64,000 nucleotides of DNA from Streptomyces fructofermentans (lineage in GTDB: Bacteria > Actinomycetota > Actinomycetes > Streptomycetales > Streptomycetaceae), in the NCBI RefSeq assembly GCF_014651055.1, contig NZ_BMWD01000011.1:124001-188000 (forward strand), read 5' to 3'. Positions within the stretch are counted from its first letter, which is position 1. Every line of letters begins with the position of its first letter. Shown here piece by piece: positions 48,514 through 56,731 of this stretch. Both the position numbers and the translations under genes were made by a program. A model generated the notes under the pieces. That model worked only from the letters and a program-made list of their open reading frames with translations. It did not search any database and was not told where the DNA came from.

Positions 48514-48992
48514 CGTATGACCCCGCTTCGCTCGGCCGGCTTCCCGTGGTCCGGGGGAGCCAGGTCGGGGCCGCCGACTCCGAAGTCGGCGCCGTGCACG
48601 GTGCCGTCGGTCGCCTCCGTGTCGACGTGGCCGAGGCTCGGCCGGGGCGCGAGCGGGCCCAGGTGGAAGACCATGCGGGCCTCCACGTCGCCGACGTTGC
48701 GGAAGCGGTGCCGCACGTTGATCGGGATCAGGAGGCCCTGATCGGTGCGGAGCCCGTGCGTCTCGCCGTCCAGGTCGACCTCCAGGGCGCCGTTGACGAC
48801 GTAGACGAACTCCTCCGAGTACGGGTGGTAGTGCTCGCCGATGCGCTCGCCCGGCCGGACGATGGCCAGGCCCATGAAGCCGCTGGTGGAACCCACGGTG
48901 GCGGGCGTGAGCATGGCCCGCAGGTCGCCTCCGCGCCTGCGGTTGGGTTCCGTCTCGCTCAGGTCCACGATGTGCGGATGCTGCTTGTTCAC
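48510..48992 (-). CDS. whiE-ORFII: Cupin-domain protein of the spore pigment locus (WhiE ORFII type)
   Basis: A 160-aa single-domain cupin. Metal-binding motif 1 is GEHYHPYSEEFVYVVNG (two His and Glu) and the second is LLIPINVRHRFRNVGD. Homologues occur in whiE, cur and sch clusters, where it is probably an oxygenase or cyclase-like tailoring protein; the exact reaction is unknown. The start is GTG at 48992 behind GGAGG. It is coupled to KS-alpha by GTGA. Confidence 0.9.
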   Translation of the reverse strand: MNKQHPHIVDLSETEPNRRRGGDLRAMLTPATVGSTSGFMGLAIVRPGERIGEHYHPYSEEFVYVVNGALEVDLDGETHGLRTDQGLLIPINVRHRFRNVGDVEARMVFHLGPLAPRPSLGHVDTEATDGTVHGADFGVGGPDLAPPDHGKPAERSGVIR

Positions 48993-49067
48993 GGTGCTAC
49001 CTCCGGGTGGGACGGTGAGGTCCGAAGGGGGGAGAGGGGAACGGCCGCGGACACCCCGGGGCTGTCC

Positions 49068-50189
49068 TCAGGAGTCCGCCGAGCGGTCGGTGACGGGCAT
49101 CATGTCCGCGTGCGACAGGAGCCGGTTGACGTTGCGCTCCGTGTCCAGGGCGCCCTCGACGCCGATCGCGGCGCCGTCGAGCAGGCGCTGCAGCTCCGCG
49201 GCCTTCCGGTCGCCCTTGAGGCCGAGGGAGGCGAGGGAGTCGCTGTCGAGCTCGCGGTCGATGTCGATGAGGCGCACCACGATGTCGTCCCGCTGGAAGA
49301 CGGTGCTGCGGTACACGGGGCCGTCCGGGTCGCCCGCCGCGGCCTCGTCCTGGTGGGCGAGCAGCCGGGCCAGCTCCATCCCGTGGCCGGTCTTGGCCGG
49401 GTAGTACAGCGCGTGGCGCCGCAGGTCGGCGGGTTCCGGCCGGTCGGCGACCACATGGTGCACGGCCGGGAGCGCGGCCCGGGTGAAGAAGACGCGCGCC
49501 GAGTCGGGGTCGGACAGGTCCCGGTCCTGCTCCAGGTGCGGGTTGATGGCCTCCTCGACCGCTCGCACCTCGGGCTGGCGGGCGACGTGGCGCAGGGCCG
49601 CGAGCAGGTCGCCCTCGACCTCCACGGCCCGCACCACGCGGTTGCCGTGCATGAAGAGCGAGGTGCGGCGCAGCCGCGTGTTGTCGTCGACCTGGGCCTG
49701 CGGCGACGTGTACCCGGCCAGGATCTCCGCGACCTTCGACTCGGAGCCCGGCTTGACGGTGAAGGTGAGGGCGTGGCGTGCCACGCCGTCGCCCACGCGG
49801 GCCGCCACCTGCAGTCCCGTCGCCGCCGACTCCGGAGTGAGCGGCTGGGAGGGGCTCGTCTCCCGCAGGATGCTGTAGCGCATCGAACGGGTGTCGCGGA
49901 CGCAGCTGTGCATCGGCCTGACGGTCTCGACGTGCTCCTCGCTGTTCACCCAGGCGAGGAAGGGCGGGGCGCTCTCCCACTCGCTGGTGATGAGCCACTG
50001 CGAGGGGTTCTCGATCGACTGGCAGAGCTGGTCACTGATGTGACCGGGCACGGACGCGACCTGGTTGCGCATGAGCTCGTACGCGTCGAGGAACTGCTGC
50101 TGCGCTCCTTCGTACAGGTCGAGCAGCAGGATCACCCGCAGCCTCGAACCGTCGAACGCCGACTGCGATATGCGTCCTGAGATGGTCAT
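49068..50189 (-). CDS. whiE-ORFI: SchA/CurD-like protein (WhiE ORFI type)
   Basis: A 373-aa protein of the SchA/CurD family found only in spore-pigment clusters. It has two repeated ferredoxin-like parts: LRVILLLDLYEGAQQQFLDAYE near the start and ALTFTVKPGSESKVAEIL in the middle, each followed by R(T/S)SLFMHGNRVVRAVE-like strands. This suggests a dimeric alpha-beta barrel as in monooxygenase/cyclase proteins. Its role in pigment formation is not defined. First gene of the minus-strand operon, 75 nt before the cupin. ATG at 50189, with an A/G-rich leader GAAAGGTG. Confidence 0.88.
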   Translation of the reverse strand: MTISGRISQSAFDGSRLRVILLLDLYEGAQQQFLDAYELMRNQVASVPGHISDQLCQSIENPSQWLITSEWESAPPFLAWVNSEEHVETVRPMHSCVRDTRSMRYSILRETSPSQPLTPESAATGLQVAARVGDGVARHALTFTVKPGSESKVAEILAGYTSPQAQVDDNTRLRRTSLFMHGNRVVRAVEVEGDLLAALRHVARQPEVRAVEEAINPHLEQDRDLSDPDSARVFFTRAALPAVHHVVADRPEPADLRRHALYYPAKTGHGMELARLLAHQDEAAAGDPDGPVYRSTVFQRDDIVVRLIDIDRELDSDSLASLGLKGDRKAAELQRLLDGAAIGVEGALDTERNVNRLLSHADMMPVTDRSADS

Positions 50190-50202
50190 CCGGCACACCT
50201 TT

Positions 50203-50249
50203 CTTCTTCGCGGACCTTCTTCGTCGCGGGCCTTCTTCTTCGCGGACCT
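50203..50249. repeat. 15-bp direct repeats in the divergent pigment promoter region
   Basis: Exact 15-mers starting cttcttcgcgg at 50203-50217 and 50235-50249, with a related copy between and further cgtcgcgg cores near 50223 and 50282. They sit 14-60 nt upstream of the WhiE ORFI start. They could be regulator binding sites, or give a purine-rich mRNA leader. Confidence 0.8.
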
Positions 50250-50492
50250 GCTCGGTCGCGCCACATCCGTCGCGGCACATTCGTCGCGGAAATCGGGACA
50301 CCGCCGTGCCCGAAAGGCCGGGGGCGCCGATGAGCCGATTGTTGGCGGGCACCCCGACACGCGCGAGCCCCACGCGGCGGGCGGGTGAACGTCCGTCGTC
50401 CGGGCGCCCAAAGTTCGCGTACCGGGTGGTGGAGGGCGTGGAATGTGCAGGCCATCCCTGGCTCACGACGCAGGAGACGCTGGAGGCAGTCA

Positions 50493-52313
50493 ATGAACCG
50501 AATCGAAGCGGCCGGCGAGACCGGTCACCGCACGCCCGTCCTCATCGTCGGCGGCTCGCTGGTGGGCCTGTCCACGTCCCTGTTCCTCGGCCGCCTCGGC
50601 GTGCCGCACACACTGGTGGAACGCCACTCGGGGACCTCGATCCATCCGCGCGGGCGCGGTAACAACGTGCGCACGATGGAGCTGTTCCGGGTGGCCGGGA
50701 TCCACCGTCGCATCGAGGAGGCCGCGTCGGTCCTGGCGGACAACCACGGCATCCTGCAGACGCCGACCCTGGTGGGCGACGCCGGCGAGTGGCTGTTCAA
50801 GGAGATCGACCCCGGAGGCGGGCTCGCCCGCTTCAGCCCCGGCGGATGGTGCCTGTGCAGCCAGAACGACCTCGAACCGGTGCTGCTGGAGAGCGCGCGC
50901 GCCCTGGGCGGGGATCTGCGGTTCTCCACGGAGATGATGTCGTTCGAGCAGGACCCGGACGGGGTGACCGCGCGGGTCAAGAGCCGGGAGACGGGTGAGC
51001 ACACCACCATCCGGGCGGACTACCTCGTCGCGGCCGACGGTCCGCGCAGCCCGGTCCGCGAGCACCTCGCCATCGGGCAGAGCGGCCCCGGGGACCTGTT
51101 CCACAACGTGAGCATCACCTTCACCTCCCGCGGCCTGGCGGAAGTCGTCGGCGACCGGCGCTTCATCGTCTGCTACCTGACCGACCCGGACGCCGACGGG
51201 GCACTGCTGCCGGTCGACAACCGGGAGCACTGGGTGTTCCACGCCCCCTGGCACCCCGAACACGGGGAGACACTGGAGGAGTTCACCGACGAGCGGTGCC
51301 GGGACCACATCCGGCGGGCCGTCGGGGTACCGGATCTCGATGTGGAGATCACCGGCAGGGCCGCCTGGCACGCGGCCGAGCGGGTCGCCGAACGGTACGC
51401 GCGGGGCAGGGTCTTCCTGGCCGGCGACTCGGCCCACGAGATGTCCCCCACCGGGGCGTTCGGCTCCAACACCGGTATCCAGGACGCGCACAACCTCGCC
51501 TGGAAGCTGGCCGCCGTACTGGGCGGCTGGGCGGGCCCCGGCCTGCTGGAGTCCTACGACGCCGAGCGCCGGCCCGTCGCGGAGGCGACCAGTGCCCGCG
51601 CGTCGTCGCGCTCCGTCGAGCACAGCCACCCCGGGTACACCCCCTCCCCCGAAGCCGTGGGTGCCGTCGGCCTCGGCGGGCCGGGGCGTCCCGCGGGCGC
51701 CGGAGGCCCTGCAGGCGCCGGGGCTCCCGGAAGCACGGGCGGAGCCGGCGGCCCGGGCCGTCCCGGCGGACCCGACGGAGCCGGGCGTCCCGACGGAGCC
51801 GGGCGTCCCGGCGGGCCGGGCGGGCCGGGCGGCAGGAAGGGCGGGATCCTCAACGTCGCGCTGGCCTACCGGTATCCGCGCGGCGCGGTCCTGGGCGCCG
51901 ACCCGGCGGTGCCCGTCGTCCCGGACGGCGTGCGGCTGACGGGCGAGCCCGGGAGCAGGGCACCCCACATGTGGCTGCACCGTGCCGGCACCCGGATCTC
52001 CACCCTCGACCTGTACGAGAGGTCCCTGGTGCTGCTCAGCTCCGAGGACGGCGCGGGCGGGTGGCACGCCGCGTCGGCCGGGGTCGCGAGGCGGCTGCTG
52101 GTGCCCCTGGACTCCTACCGGATCGGCGGCGGCTCCGGCGCGGACCTCACCCCCGCGGACGACGCGGACTGGGCGGAGGTCCACGGGGTCACCGCGGACG
52201 GCGCCGTGCTGGTACGTCCCGACGGGTTCGTCGCCTGGCGGTCCGAGGGGGCGGCCGCCGACCCCGGGGCGGCGCTGCAGGAAGCCCTCACGGCGGTGCT
52301 GTCCCGCGACTGA
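50493..52313 (+). CDS. whiE-ORFVIII: FAD-dependent aromatic hydroxylase (WhiE ORFVIII type) with a Gly/Pro-rich insert
   Basis: A 606-aa group A flavoprotein monooxygenase. The FAD Rossmann motif is VLIVGGSLVGL (about 16-26), with Arg-rich HPRGRGNNVRTMELF, and the second FAD site is FLAGDSAHEMSPTGAFGSNTG (written in two parts: FLAGDSAHEM at about 308 and GAFGSN after). It would hydroxylate the pigment polyketide with NADPH and O2. Between the FAD core and the thioredoxin-like C-terminal domain is an unusual collagen-like insert, residues about 394-449. It is divergent from the PKS operon, as in whiE. ATG at 50493 has TGGAGG before it. Confidence 0.93.
   Translation: MNRIEAAGETGHRTPVLIVGGSLVGLSTSLFLGRLGVPHTLVERHSGTSIHPRGRGNNVRTMELFRVAGIHRRIEEAASVLADNHGILQTPTLVGDAGEWLFKEIDPGGGLARFSPGGWCLCSQNDLEPVLLESARALGGDLRFSTEMMSFEQDPDGVTARVKSRETGEHTTIRADYLVAADGPRSPVREHLAIGQSGPGDLFHNVSITFTSRGLAEVVGDRRFIVCYLTDPDADGALLPVDNREHWVFHAPWHPEHGETLEEFTDERCRDHIRRAVGVPDLDVEITGRAAWHAAERVAERYARGRVFLAGDSAHEMSPTGAFGSNTGIQDAHNLAWKLAAVLGGWAGPGLLESYDAERRPVAEATSARASSRSVEHSHPGYTPSPEAVGAVGLGGPGRPAGAGGPAGAGAPGSTGGAGGPGRPGGPDGAGRPDGAGRPGGPGGPGGRKGGILNVALAYRYPRGAVLGADPAVPVVPDGVRLTGEPGSRAPHMWLHRAGTRISTLDLYERSLVLLSSEDGAGGWHAASAGVARRLLVPLDSYRIGGGSGADLTPADDADWAEVHGVTADGAVLVRPDGFVAWRSEGAAADPGAALQEALTAVLSRD
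51670..51838 (+). repeat. Collagen-like coding insert in the FAD hydroxylase gene
   Basis: About 56 codons of near-continuous Gly-x-x triplets (units such as GPGRPAGAG, GAGRPD) with internally repeated DNA such as gacggagccgggcgtccc twice. It lies between two domains and looks like an expanded linker. Confidence 0.85.
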
Positions 52314-52351
52314 GGCGCGGCGGCCGGCTCTCGCGCCCCGGCGAACGACCT

Positions 52352-52387
52352 GTGCGGTGTGCCGGCTCCAGGGCCGGCACACCGCAC
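52352..52387. terminator. Bidirectional terminator between the hydroxylase and LTD genes
   Basis: A perfect 15-bp stem (52352-52366 with 52373-52387) and 6-nt loop. Confidence 0.9.
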
Positions 52388-52469
52388 GCGGTTCGGACGG
52401 GCCGCCTCTCAACTCGGCCGCGGGACGAAGGGGTTGTCGTGGTGGTGGCGCGGCGGGGCCGCGCTCGGA

Positions 52470-53282
52470 TCAGGGGCGGTTGTTGCGGTCCTGACCGGGA
52501 CGGTCCTGACCGGGACGGTCGTTGCCGGGACGGTCGTTGCCCGGGCGGTCGTTGCCGGGACGGTCCTGACCCGGGCGGTCGTTGCCCGGGCGGTCGTTGC
52601 CCGGGCGGTCCTGACCCGGACGCTGCTGGCCCGGGCGGTCGTGACCGGGACGGTCGTGACCCGGACGGTCGTGACCAGGACGGTCGTGACCAGGACGGTG
52701 CTGACCCGGACGGTCGTGACCCGGCCGGTCGTGACCCGGCCGGTCGTGACCGGGGCGGTGCTGACCCGGACGGTCGTGACCCGGACGGTCGTGACCGGGA
52801 CGGTCGTGGCCCGGGCGGACGTGGCGGTGGCCCCAGGACTCGTTGTCGACGAACCGGCCGCGCCGGTCGGTGAGGGTCGCGGTGTCGGAGTCGTCCCACA
52901 CGTAGTTGCGGCGGTCCTGGAAGACATCGCGGTGGGTGTCGCGGCCGATCCCGGTGTGCACGCGGACCGAGGAGCGGCCGTCGAGGCTGAAGTGGCGGAA
53001 GGTGTAGGTGCGGCCGTCGCGGTCCGACAGCTTCCAGCCGCTCAGGTTCACGTCGTGGCGGCCCCGGTTGGTGATCTGGACCCATTCCCCGTTCAGGGAA
53101 CGGTTGGAGCGGTCGTCACGCCCCGGGGAGTCGTACTGAACGGCGCTGATGACGACACGCGAGCGGTCCCTGTCACGGCCCGGACCGTCGGGGGCGGCGT
53201 TGGCCGGCAGTGCCGCGGAACCGAGGGCGGCACCCGCCGCGAGGACGACGGCGACGGAACGGCGGATGGAACGAGAAGACAT
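52470..53282 (-). CDS. Secreted lamin-tail-domain protein with pentapeptide repeat tail
   Basis: A 270-aa secreted protein. The signal peptide (MSSRSIRRSVAVVLAAGAAL and a final Ala-Asn-Ala-Ala) ends near residue 32. A lamin tail domain follows (VVISAVQYDSPG, GEWVQITNRGRHDVNLSGWKL, TDRRGRFVDNESWGH), an Ig-like fold often found on secreted actinobacterial proteins. The C-terminal 115 residues are 22 copies of a xxRPG pentapeptide (HDRPG, NDRPG, QDRPG, QHRPG). The repeat is rich in His, Asp and Arg and likely extended, possibly binding metal or surface polymers. It is convergent with the pigment hydroxylase gene. Confidence 0.85.
   Translation of the reverse strand: MSSRSIRRSVAVVLAAGAALGSAALPANAAPDGPGRDRDRSRVVISAVQYDSPGRDDRSNRSLNGEWVQITNRGRHDVNLSGWKLSDRDGRTYTFRHFSLDGRSSVRVHTGIGRDTHRDVFQDRRNYVWDDSDTATLTDRRGRFVDNESWGHRHVRPGHDRPGHDRPGHDRPGQHRPGHDRPGHDRPGHDRPGQHRPGHDRPGHDRPGHDRPGHDRPGQQRPGQDRPGNDRPGNDRPGQDRPGNDRPGNDRPGNDRPGQDRPGQDRNNRP
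52494..52823 (-). repeat. 15-bp minisatellite, 22 units, encoding xxRPG
   Basis: Twenty-two 15-bp units in the 3' part of the LTD gene. The unit keeps the reading frame, and neighbouring units group as HDRPG and NDRPG blocks, which shows expansion by block duplication. Copy number is likely to vary between strains. Confidence 0.95.
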
Positions 53283-53682
53283 GACGTCCCCCTTGTACGG
53301 GGCTCTTCGCCTGAACCGGCCCTGACCGGGCAGGCGGTGAGCGGTGCGCGATTCCCGGCTGGTGCCGAGGACCCACAGCTTGGTCAACTCACGAGGCCCA
53401 TGGAAGATGTCCACTTTGGCGTTACTGTATGCGGATATTTCCGTGACGGACGAGTGCACGCACCATCGACCGGAACCCGCCACCGCCCGCGATTGGCGAG
53501 CCGGTACAACCATCCGCCACCCATCGCCCCGGAAGCGGTTTCCCGGCCCCTCACGCACCGCGAACCACACCCCTGCACCCGGGCATCCGGCCGGTAATCG
53601 GATGTAACAAGCCAAACGCCTCTCTTCTCGAACATGCGTGAGAAGAGAGACAGAAGGTACGTATCCGGGAGGCGCGGACCGG
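53283..53682. other. Intergenic region upstream of the LTD gene
   Basis: No gene is supported. A relatively AT-rich patch at about 53405-53450 (containing gttactgtatgcggatatttcc) is the likely promoter zone of the LTD gene. The region 53560-53640 is also AT-richer and may serve as the end of the beta-propeller transcript. Confidence 0.5.
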
Positions 53683-54651
53683 TCAGATCGGCACCGCGAC
53701 GCCCGTGAACGTCGTCTCCGGCGTCTGAGGGCTCGTGAAGCGGGCGTTGACCAGGTAGAGGCGGTCGCCGAACCGGGCCGCCGTGGTCGGGACGTCGAAC
53801 CGGGGGTCCGTGATCGTGCCTGTCAGGGTGGCGGTCGTGGCCCTCGCGTCCAGGCGGAACACGGTGACCAGGTTCAGACGGTTCTGCACCACGTACAGGG
53901 TGCGGCCGATGCGGTACAGGCCGTCGCCGTTCACGACGTTCTCCGCGCCGACCAGCGTGATCCTGGTGGTGCGGCCCGTCCTGAGGTCCACGTTGTGAAG
54001 TTCGCCCGGGGTGCTCTTGACGACGATCAGGGCGTCGCCGCCCGGCGCGCCCACGATGCCGTTCGCGTTGTTCACGTCGGGGAGCTGCACCCAGTCGCCG
54101 GTGAGCGGCAGGGTGCGGATCCCCCCGCCGCGGCCGCGGGGCACCCCGTACAGGGCGGCGGCCCGTGAGTCCGTGAACCAGGCCCGGCCGCCGAGCAGGG
54201 TCACGTCGTTGATGAAGTGGCCGGCGGCCGGGCTCAGCCGGTGCGTGGTGACGACCTCACCGGTGCGGGAGTCGTGGACGCGGGCCACCCCGGTGTTCCC
54301 GGCGACGTACAGCAGGCCGTCGTCGTCCAGCTTCAGGCCCACGGCCACCAGGCCCGTACCGCCGGGGAAGAGCACCGATCCCCTGCCGGTGCGCAGATCG
54401 GTGCGGTACAGGGCGCCGTTGGCACGGGAGCCCATGTAGGCGTACGGCCTCCTGCCGATGGCGATGCCCTCGGGGAGGAAGCCGTCGGGCAGCGGGAACC
54501 CGGTCGGCCACGGCGCGGACCGTGCGGCTCCGGCGGTGGCGGCGGACGCCGTGCCGGTGCCGGTCGCCGCCAGGGCGGCGAGGGCGGCGCCGCCGAGGAG
54601 CGCGCGCCGGGAGGGCTGGGCGGACGAGGAGCGGGGGTCGGTCCTTCTCAT
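53683..54651 (-). CDS. Secreted beta-propeller protein, SMP-30/gluconolactonase-like
   Basis: A 322-aa protein with a twin-arginine-type signal (SRRALLGGAALAALAAT, then ASA cleavage). The mature part is a six-bladed beta-propeller of the SMP-30/YvrE type: FLPEGIAIGRRPYAYMGSRANGALYR, then blades with GLLYVAGNTGVARVHD and NDVTLLGGRAWFTD. Streptomyces homologues are often labelled superoxide dismutase, which the sequence does not support. It may be a lactonase or sugar-binding protein; metal-binding residues cannot be fixed by eye. ATG at 54651. Exported, probably extracellular. Confidence 0.8.
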   Translation of the reverse strand: MRRTDPRSSSAQPSRRALLGGAALAALAATGTGTASAATAGAARSAPWPTGFPLPDGFLPEGIAIGRRPYAYMGSRANGALYRTDLRTGRGSVLFPGGTGLVAVGLKLDDDGLLYVAGNTGVARVHDSRTGEVVTTHRLSPAAGHFINDVTLLGGRAWFTDSRAAALYGVPRGRGGGIRTLPLTGDWVQLPDVNNANGIVGAPGGDALIVVKSTPGELHNVDLRTGRTTRITLVGAENVVNGDGLYRIGRTLYVVQNRLNLVTVFRLDARATTATLTGTITDPRFDVPTTAARFGDRLYLVNARFTSPQTPETTFTGVAVPI

Positions 54652-54833
54652 GGTTCCGGGCCTCCGTGCGCGGTCGGGGAGGGATCGGGCGTCCATCCTG
54701 GCCCAACTCGCCGCGTACGTAACGCCGTTGCCCGGTATCGACAGAGGATCGACAGCTTGCCCGACCGGACCGCCGGGGCGCCGGGCCGCCGTCAGTCACC
54801 GGTCACCGGTCACCGGTCGTCAGCCTTCAGTCG

Positions 54834-55724
54834 TCAGCCGTTCCAGCTCTCGTCGTACGGGTCGCGCGGCGCCTCGACGGGCCTGGCCTCGGTGACCTCG
54901 AAGAACGGGATGACGCCGTTGTTCACCGGGTCCCTCGTCCGCTTGGCGGTGTAGGTTCCGGTGACCTCCAGCCAGGCGTCCGGCTGCAGGACCGGGGGCG
55001 TCCGGCCGGTCAGGCCTATCTTCACCGGCTGGGCGTCGGCGGCACAGCAGTTGAGGGCCATGCGGACCAGGTACGGGCTGCCGTCGCGGTCCAGGGCCAC
55101 GAACCCGGCGATCCTGATCCGGCGCCCGTCGAGGGAGTGGCCCTTGTCGTAGGCGGCGCGGCCCGCGTAGTCGACCAGGCTCAGCCGGACCGGGTCACCG
55201 GCGGGCAGCGCGGAGAAGCCCCAAGGCTGTTCCTGCAGAGCCGTGCCGGTCCGCATCGCGCTGTACGAGCCGAGAGCGGGCGGGGCCACCAGGATGAGTG
55301 CGAGCAGCGGCAGGACGAGCAGCCAGGCGATACGCGGCTCGTGATGGGCGTGCGCGGAATCGTGCGCGTAATCGTGCACGGAATCATGCGCGCCATCGGT
55401 CTCGGAGGAGGCCGCGGGGGCGGTCGCGCGATCGGTCGCGGGAGCGGAATCGGTCGCGGGGGCGGGATCGGCGGCGGGAGCGGAATCGGTCGCGGGAGCG
55501 GAATCGGCGGCGGGAGCGGAATCGGCGGCGGGCGTCAGGGAACGCGCGCTCCGCCGCTCGTACCAGACGGTCGCGACCGCCGTGGCGATCAGGACGACAC
55601 CCGCCGCCAGCAGCAGCGGCCTCAACCCCGCCTTGACGTACCGCAGGTAGAGGTCGGTGAGACCGGCGTGCAGGATCGATCCGCCGGTGAGGAAGAGGAC
55701 GGCCGCCTGGGCCTGACGGTTCAC
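54834..55724 (-). CDS. TIGR03943 (DUF1980) membrane protein, metal-permease partner
   Basis: A 296-aa protein with two N-terminal membrane helices, then a repeat-rich linker (alternating PAADSAP/PATDSAP units) and a His-rich stretch (HDSVHDYAHDSAHAHHE), another helix (WLLVLPLLALILVAPPAL) and a C-terminal DUF1980 domain with ALNCCAADAQPVKIGL, a Cys-Cys motif. This family is always encoded with a UPF0718-type permease, here overlapping by GTGA. It probably helps metal (possibly zinc or copper) or metalloid handling. The substrate is not established. Confidence 0.85.
   Translation of the reverse strand: MNRQAQAAVLFLTGGSILHAGLTDLYLRYVKAGLRPLLLAAGVVLIATAVATVWYERRSARSLTPAADSAPAADSAPATDSAPAADPAPATDSAPATDRATAPAASSETDGAHDSVHDYAHDSAHAHHEPRIAWLLVLPLLALILVAPPALGSYSAMRTGTALQEQPWGFSALPAGDPVRLSLVDYAGRAAYDKGHSLDGRRIRIAGFVALDRDGSPYLVRMALNCCAADAQPVKIGLTGRTPPVLQPDAWLEVTGTYTAKRTRDPVNNGVIPFFEVTEARPVEAPRDPYDESWNG
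55443..55532 (-). repeat. 18-bp tandem repeat in the DUF1980 gene
   Basis: Five 18-bp units (agcggaatcggNNgcggg on the plus strand) encode a hexapeptide-type Ala/Asp/Pro/Ser repeat in the linker of the DUF1980 protein. In frame, so copy number can change freely. Confidence 0.9.
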
Positions 55725-56731
55725 AGGAGCACCGCCCCGACCAGGACCGACACGAGGACGGCGAGCGCGAACGTGGCGGGGGCGAAGCGTACGGCGAACT
55801 CGCGGCCGAACGTGGCGGTCTGCATCGCGAAGAGTTTCAGGTCGATCATCGGGCCGACGACCAGGAACGTGAGTCTGGCCGTGAGCGAGAACTGGGTCAG
55901 CGACGCCGCCACGAACGCGTCCGCCTCCGAGCAGATGGAGAGCAGCACGGCGAGGACCGCGAGCGCGAGGACGGCGACGACCGGGTTGTCGGCGGCCATG
56001 CCCAGCCAGGCCGCCGGGACCACGGCCTTGAGCGTGGCCGCGGCCATCGCGCCGACGACCAGGAAACCGCCCGCGTGCATCACGTCGTGCCGTACCGACC
56101 CCCAGAACGCCGCGCCCCTGCCGAGCCCTTCGGCTCCCGGGCGCGACGGCGGACGCAGCCAGTCGGCGCGGCCCACCCGCTGCCACAGCCAGCCCATCAC
56201 GCAGGCCACGACCAGGCTCGCCACGAATCGGGCCAGTACCATCCGCGGCTCCCCGGGGAACGCGACGGCGGTGGCGGTCAGCACGATCGGGTTGATCGCC
56301 GGCGCCGACAGCAGGAAGGCCAGTGCGGCCGCCGGTGTGACCCCCCGGCGCACCAGCGCCCCCGCAACCGGTACGGACGCGCACTCGCAGCCCGGCAGCA
56401 CGGCCCCCGCCATGCCGGCGACCGGCACCGCGAGGGCGGGCCTGGCGGGCAGCGCGCGGGCGAAGAACGACGGCGGCACGAACACCGCGATGACCGCCGA
56501 CAGCAGCACACCCAGGACGAGAAAGGGAAGTGCCTGCACCATGACCGCGACGAACACGGTCATCCAGCTCTGCATGACCGGCTCGGCCAGCACGCGGCGG
56601 ATCGGGTCCTGCACCACCACCGCGCCGAGGAGCAACAGGGTCAGGACGAGGGGCGAGTTGAAGTGCCAGCCCCGCTGGTCGTCCGGCCCACGGCCTTCGG
56701 CCCTGGGAGGAGCGGCGTCGGTCGTGGTCAC
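55721..56731 (-). CDS. UPF0718/ArsP-type permease
   Basis: A 336-aa permease with 8-9 membrane helices. The family signature is PGCECASVPVAGALVRRG (Cys pair near residue 118) and SAPAINPIVLTATA; a second Cys lies in LLSICSEADAFVAAS. Members export organoarsenicals or act in metal transport. The GTG at 56731 follows GGAGG. It is the first gene of the pair with the DUF1980 protein. No regulator gene or clear Zur/Ars box is seen nearby. Confidence 0.87.
   Translation of the reverse strand: MTTTDAAPPRAEGRGPDDQRGWHFNSPLVLTLLLLGAVVVQDPIRRVLAEPVMQSWMTVFVAVMVQALPFLVLGVLLSAVIAVFVPPSFFARALPARPALAVPVAGMAGAVLPGCECASVPVAGALVRRGVTPAAALAFLLSAPAINPIVLTATAVAFPGEPRMVLARFVASLVVACVMGWLWQRVGRADWLRPPSRPGAEGLGRGAAFWGSVRHDVMHAGGFLVVGAMAAATLKAVVPAAWLGMAADNPVVAVLALAVLAVLLSICSEADAFVAASLTQFSLTARLTFLVVGPMIDLKLFAMQTATFGREFAVRFAPATFALAVLVSVLVGAVLL

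Noticed and set aside
50203..50300. CRISPR-like repeat array in the whiE-type promoter
   Set aside because: Only two exact 15-mers with unequal, related spacers and no cas genes; simple direct repeats explain it.
52288..53085. Minus-strand 265-codon Pro/Arg/Ser-rich frame
   Set aside because: It is a shadow of the LTD gene repeat region in another frame; the 15-bp repeat keeps all three frames open.
53683..54651. Superoxide dismutase
   Set aside because: Homologues are sometimes labelled so, but the sequence is a beta-propeller with a twin-arginine-type signal and lacks any SOD motif.
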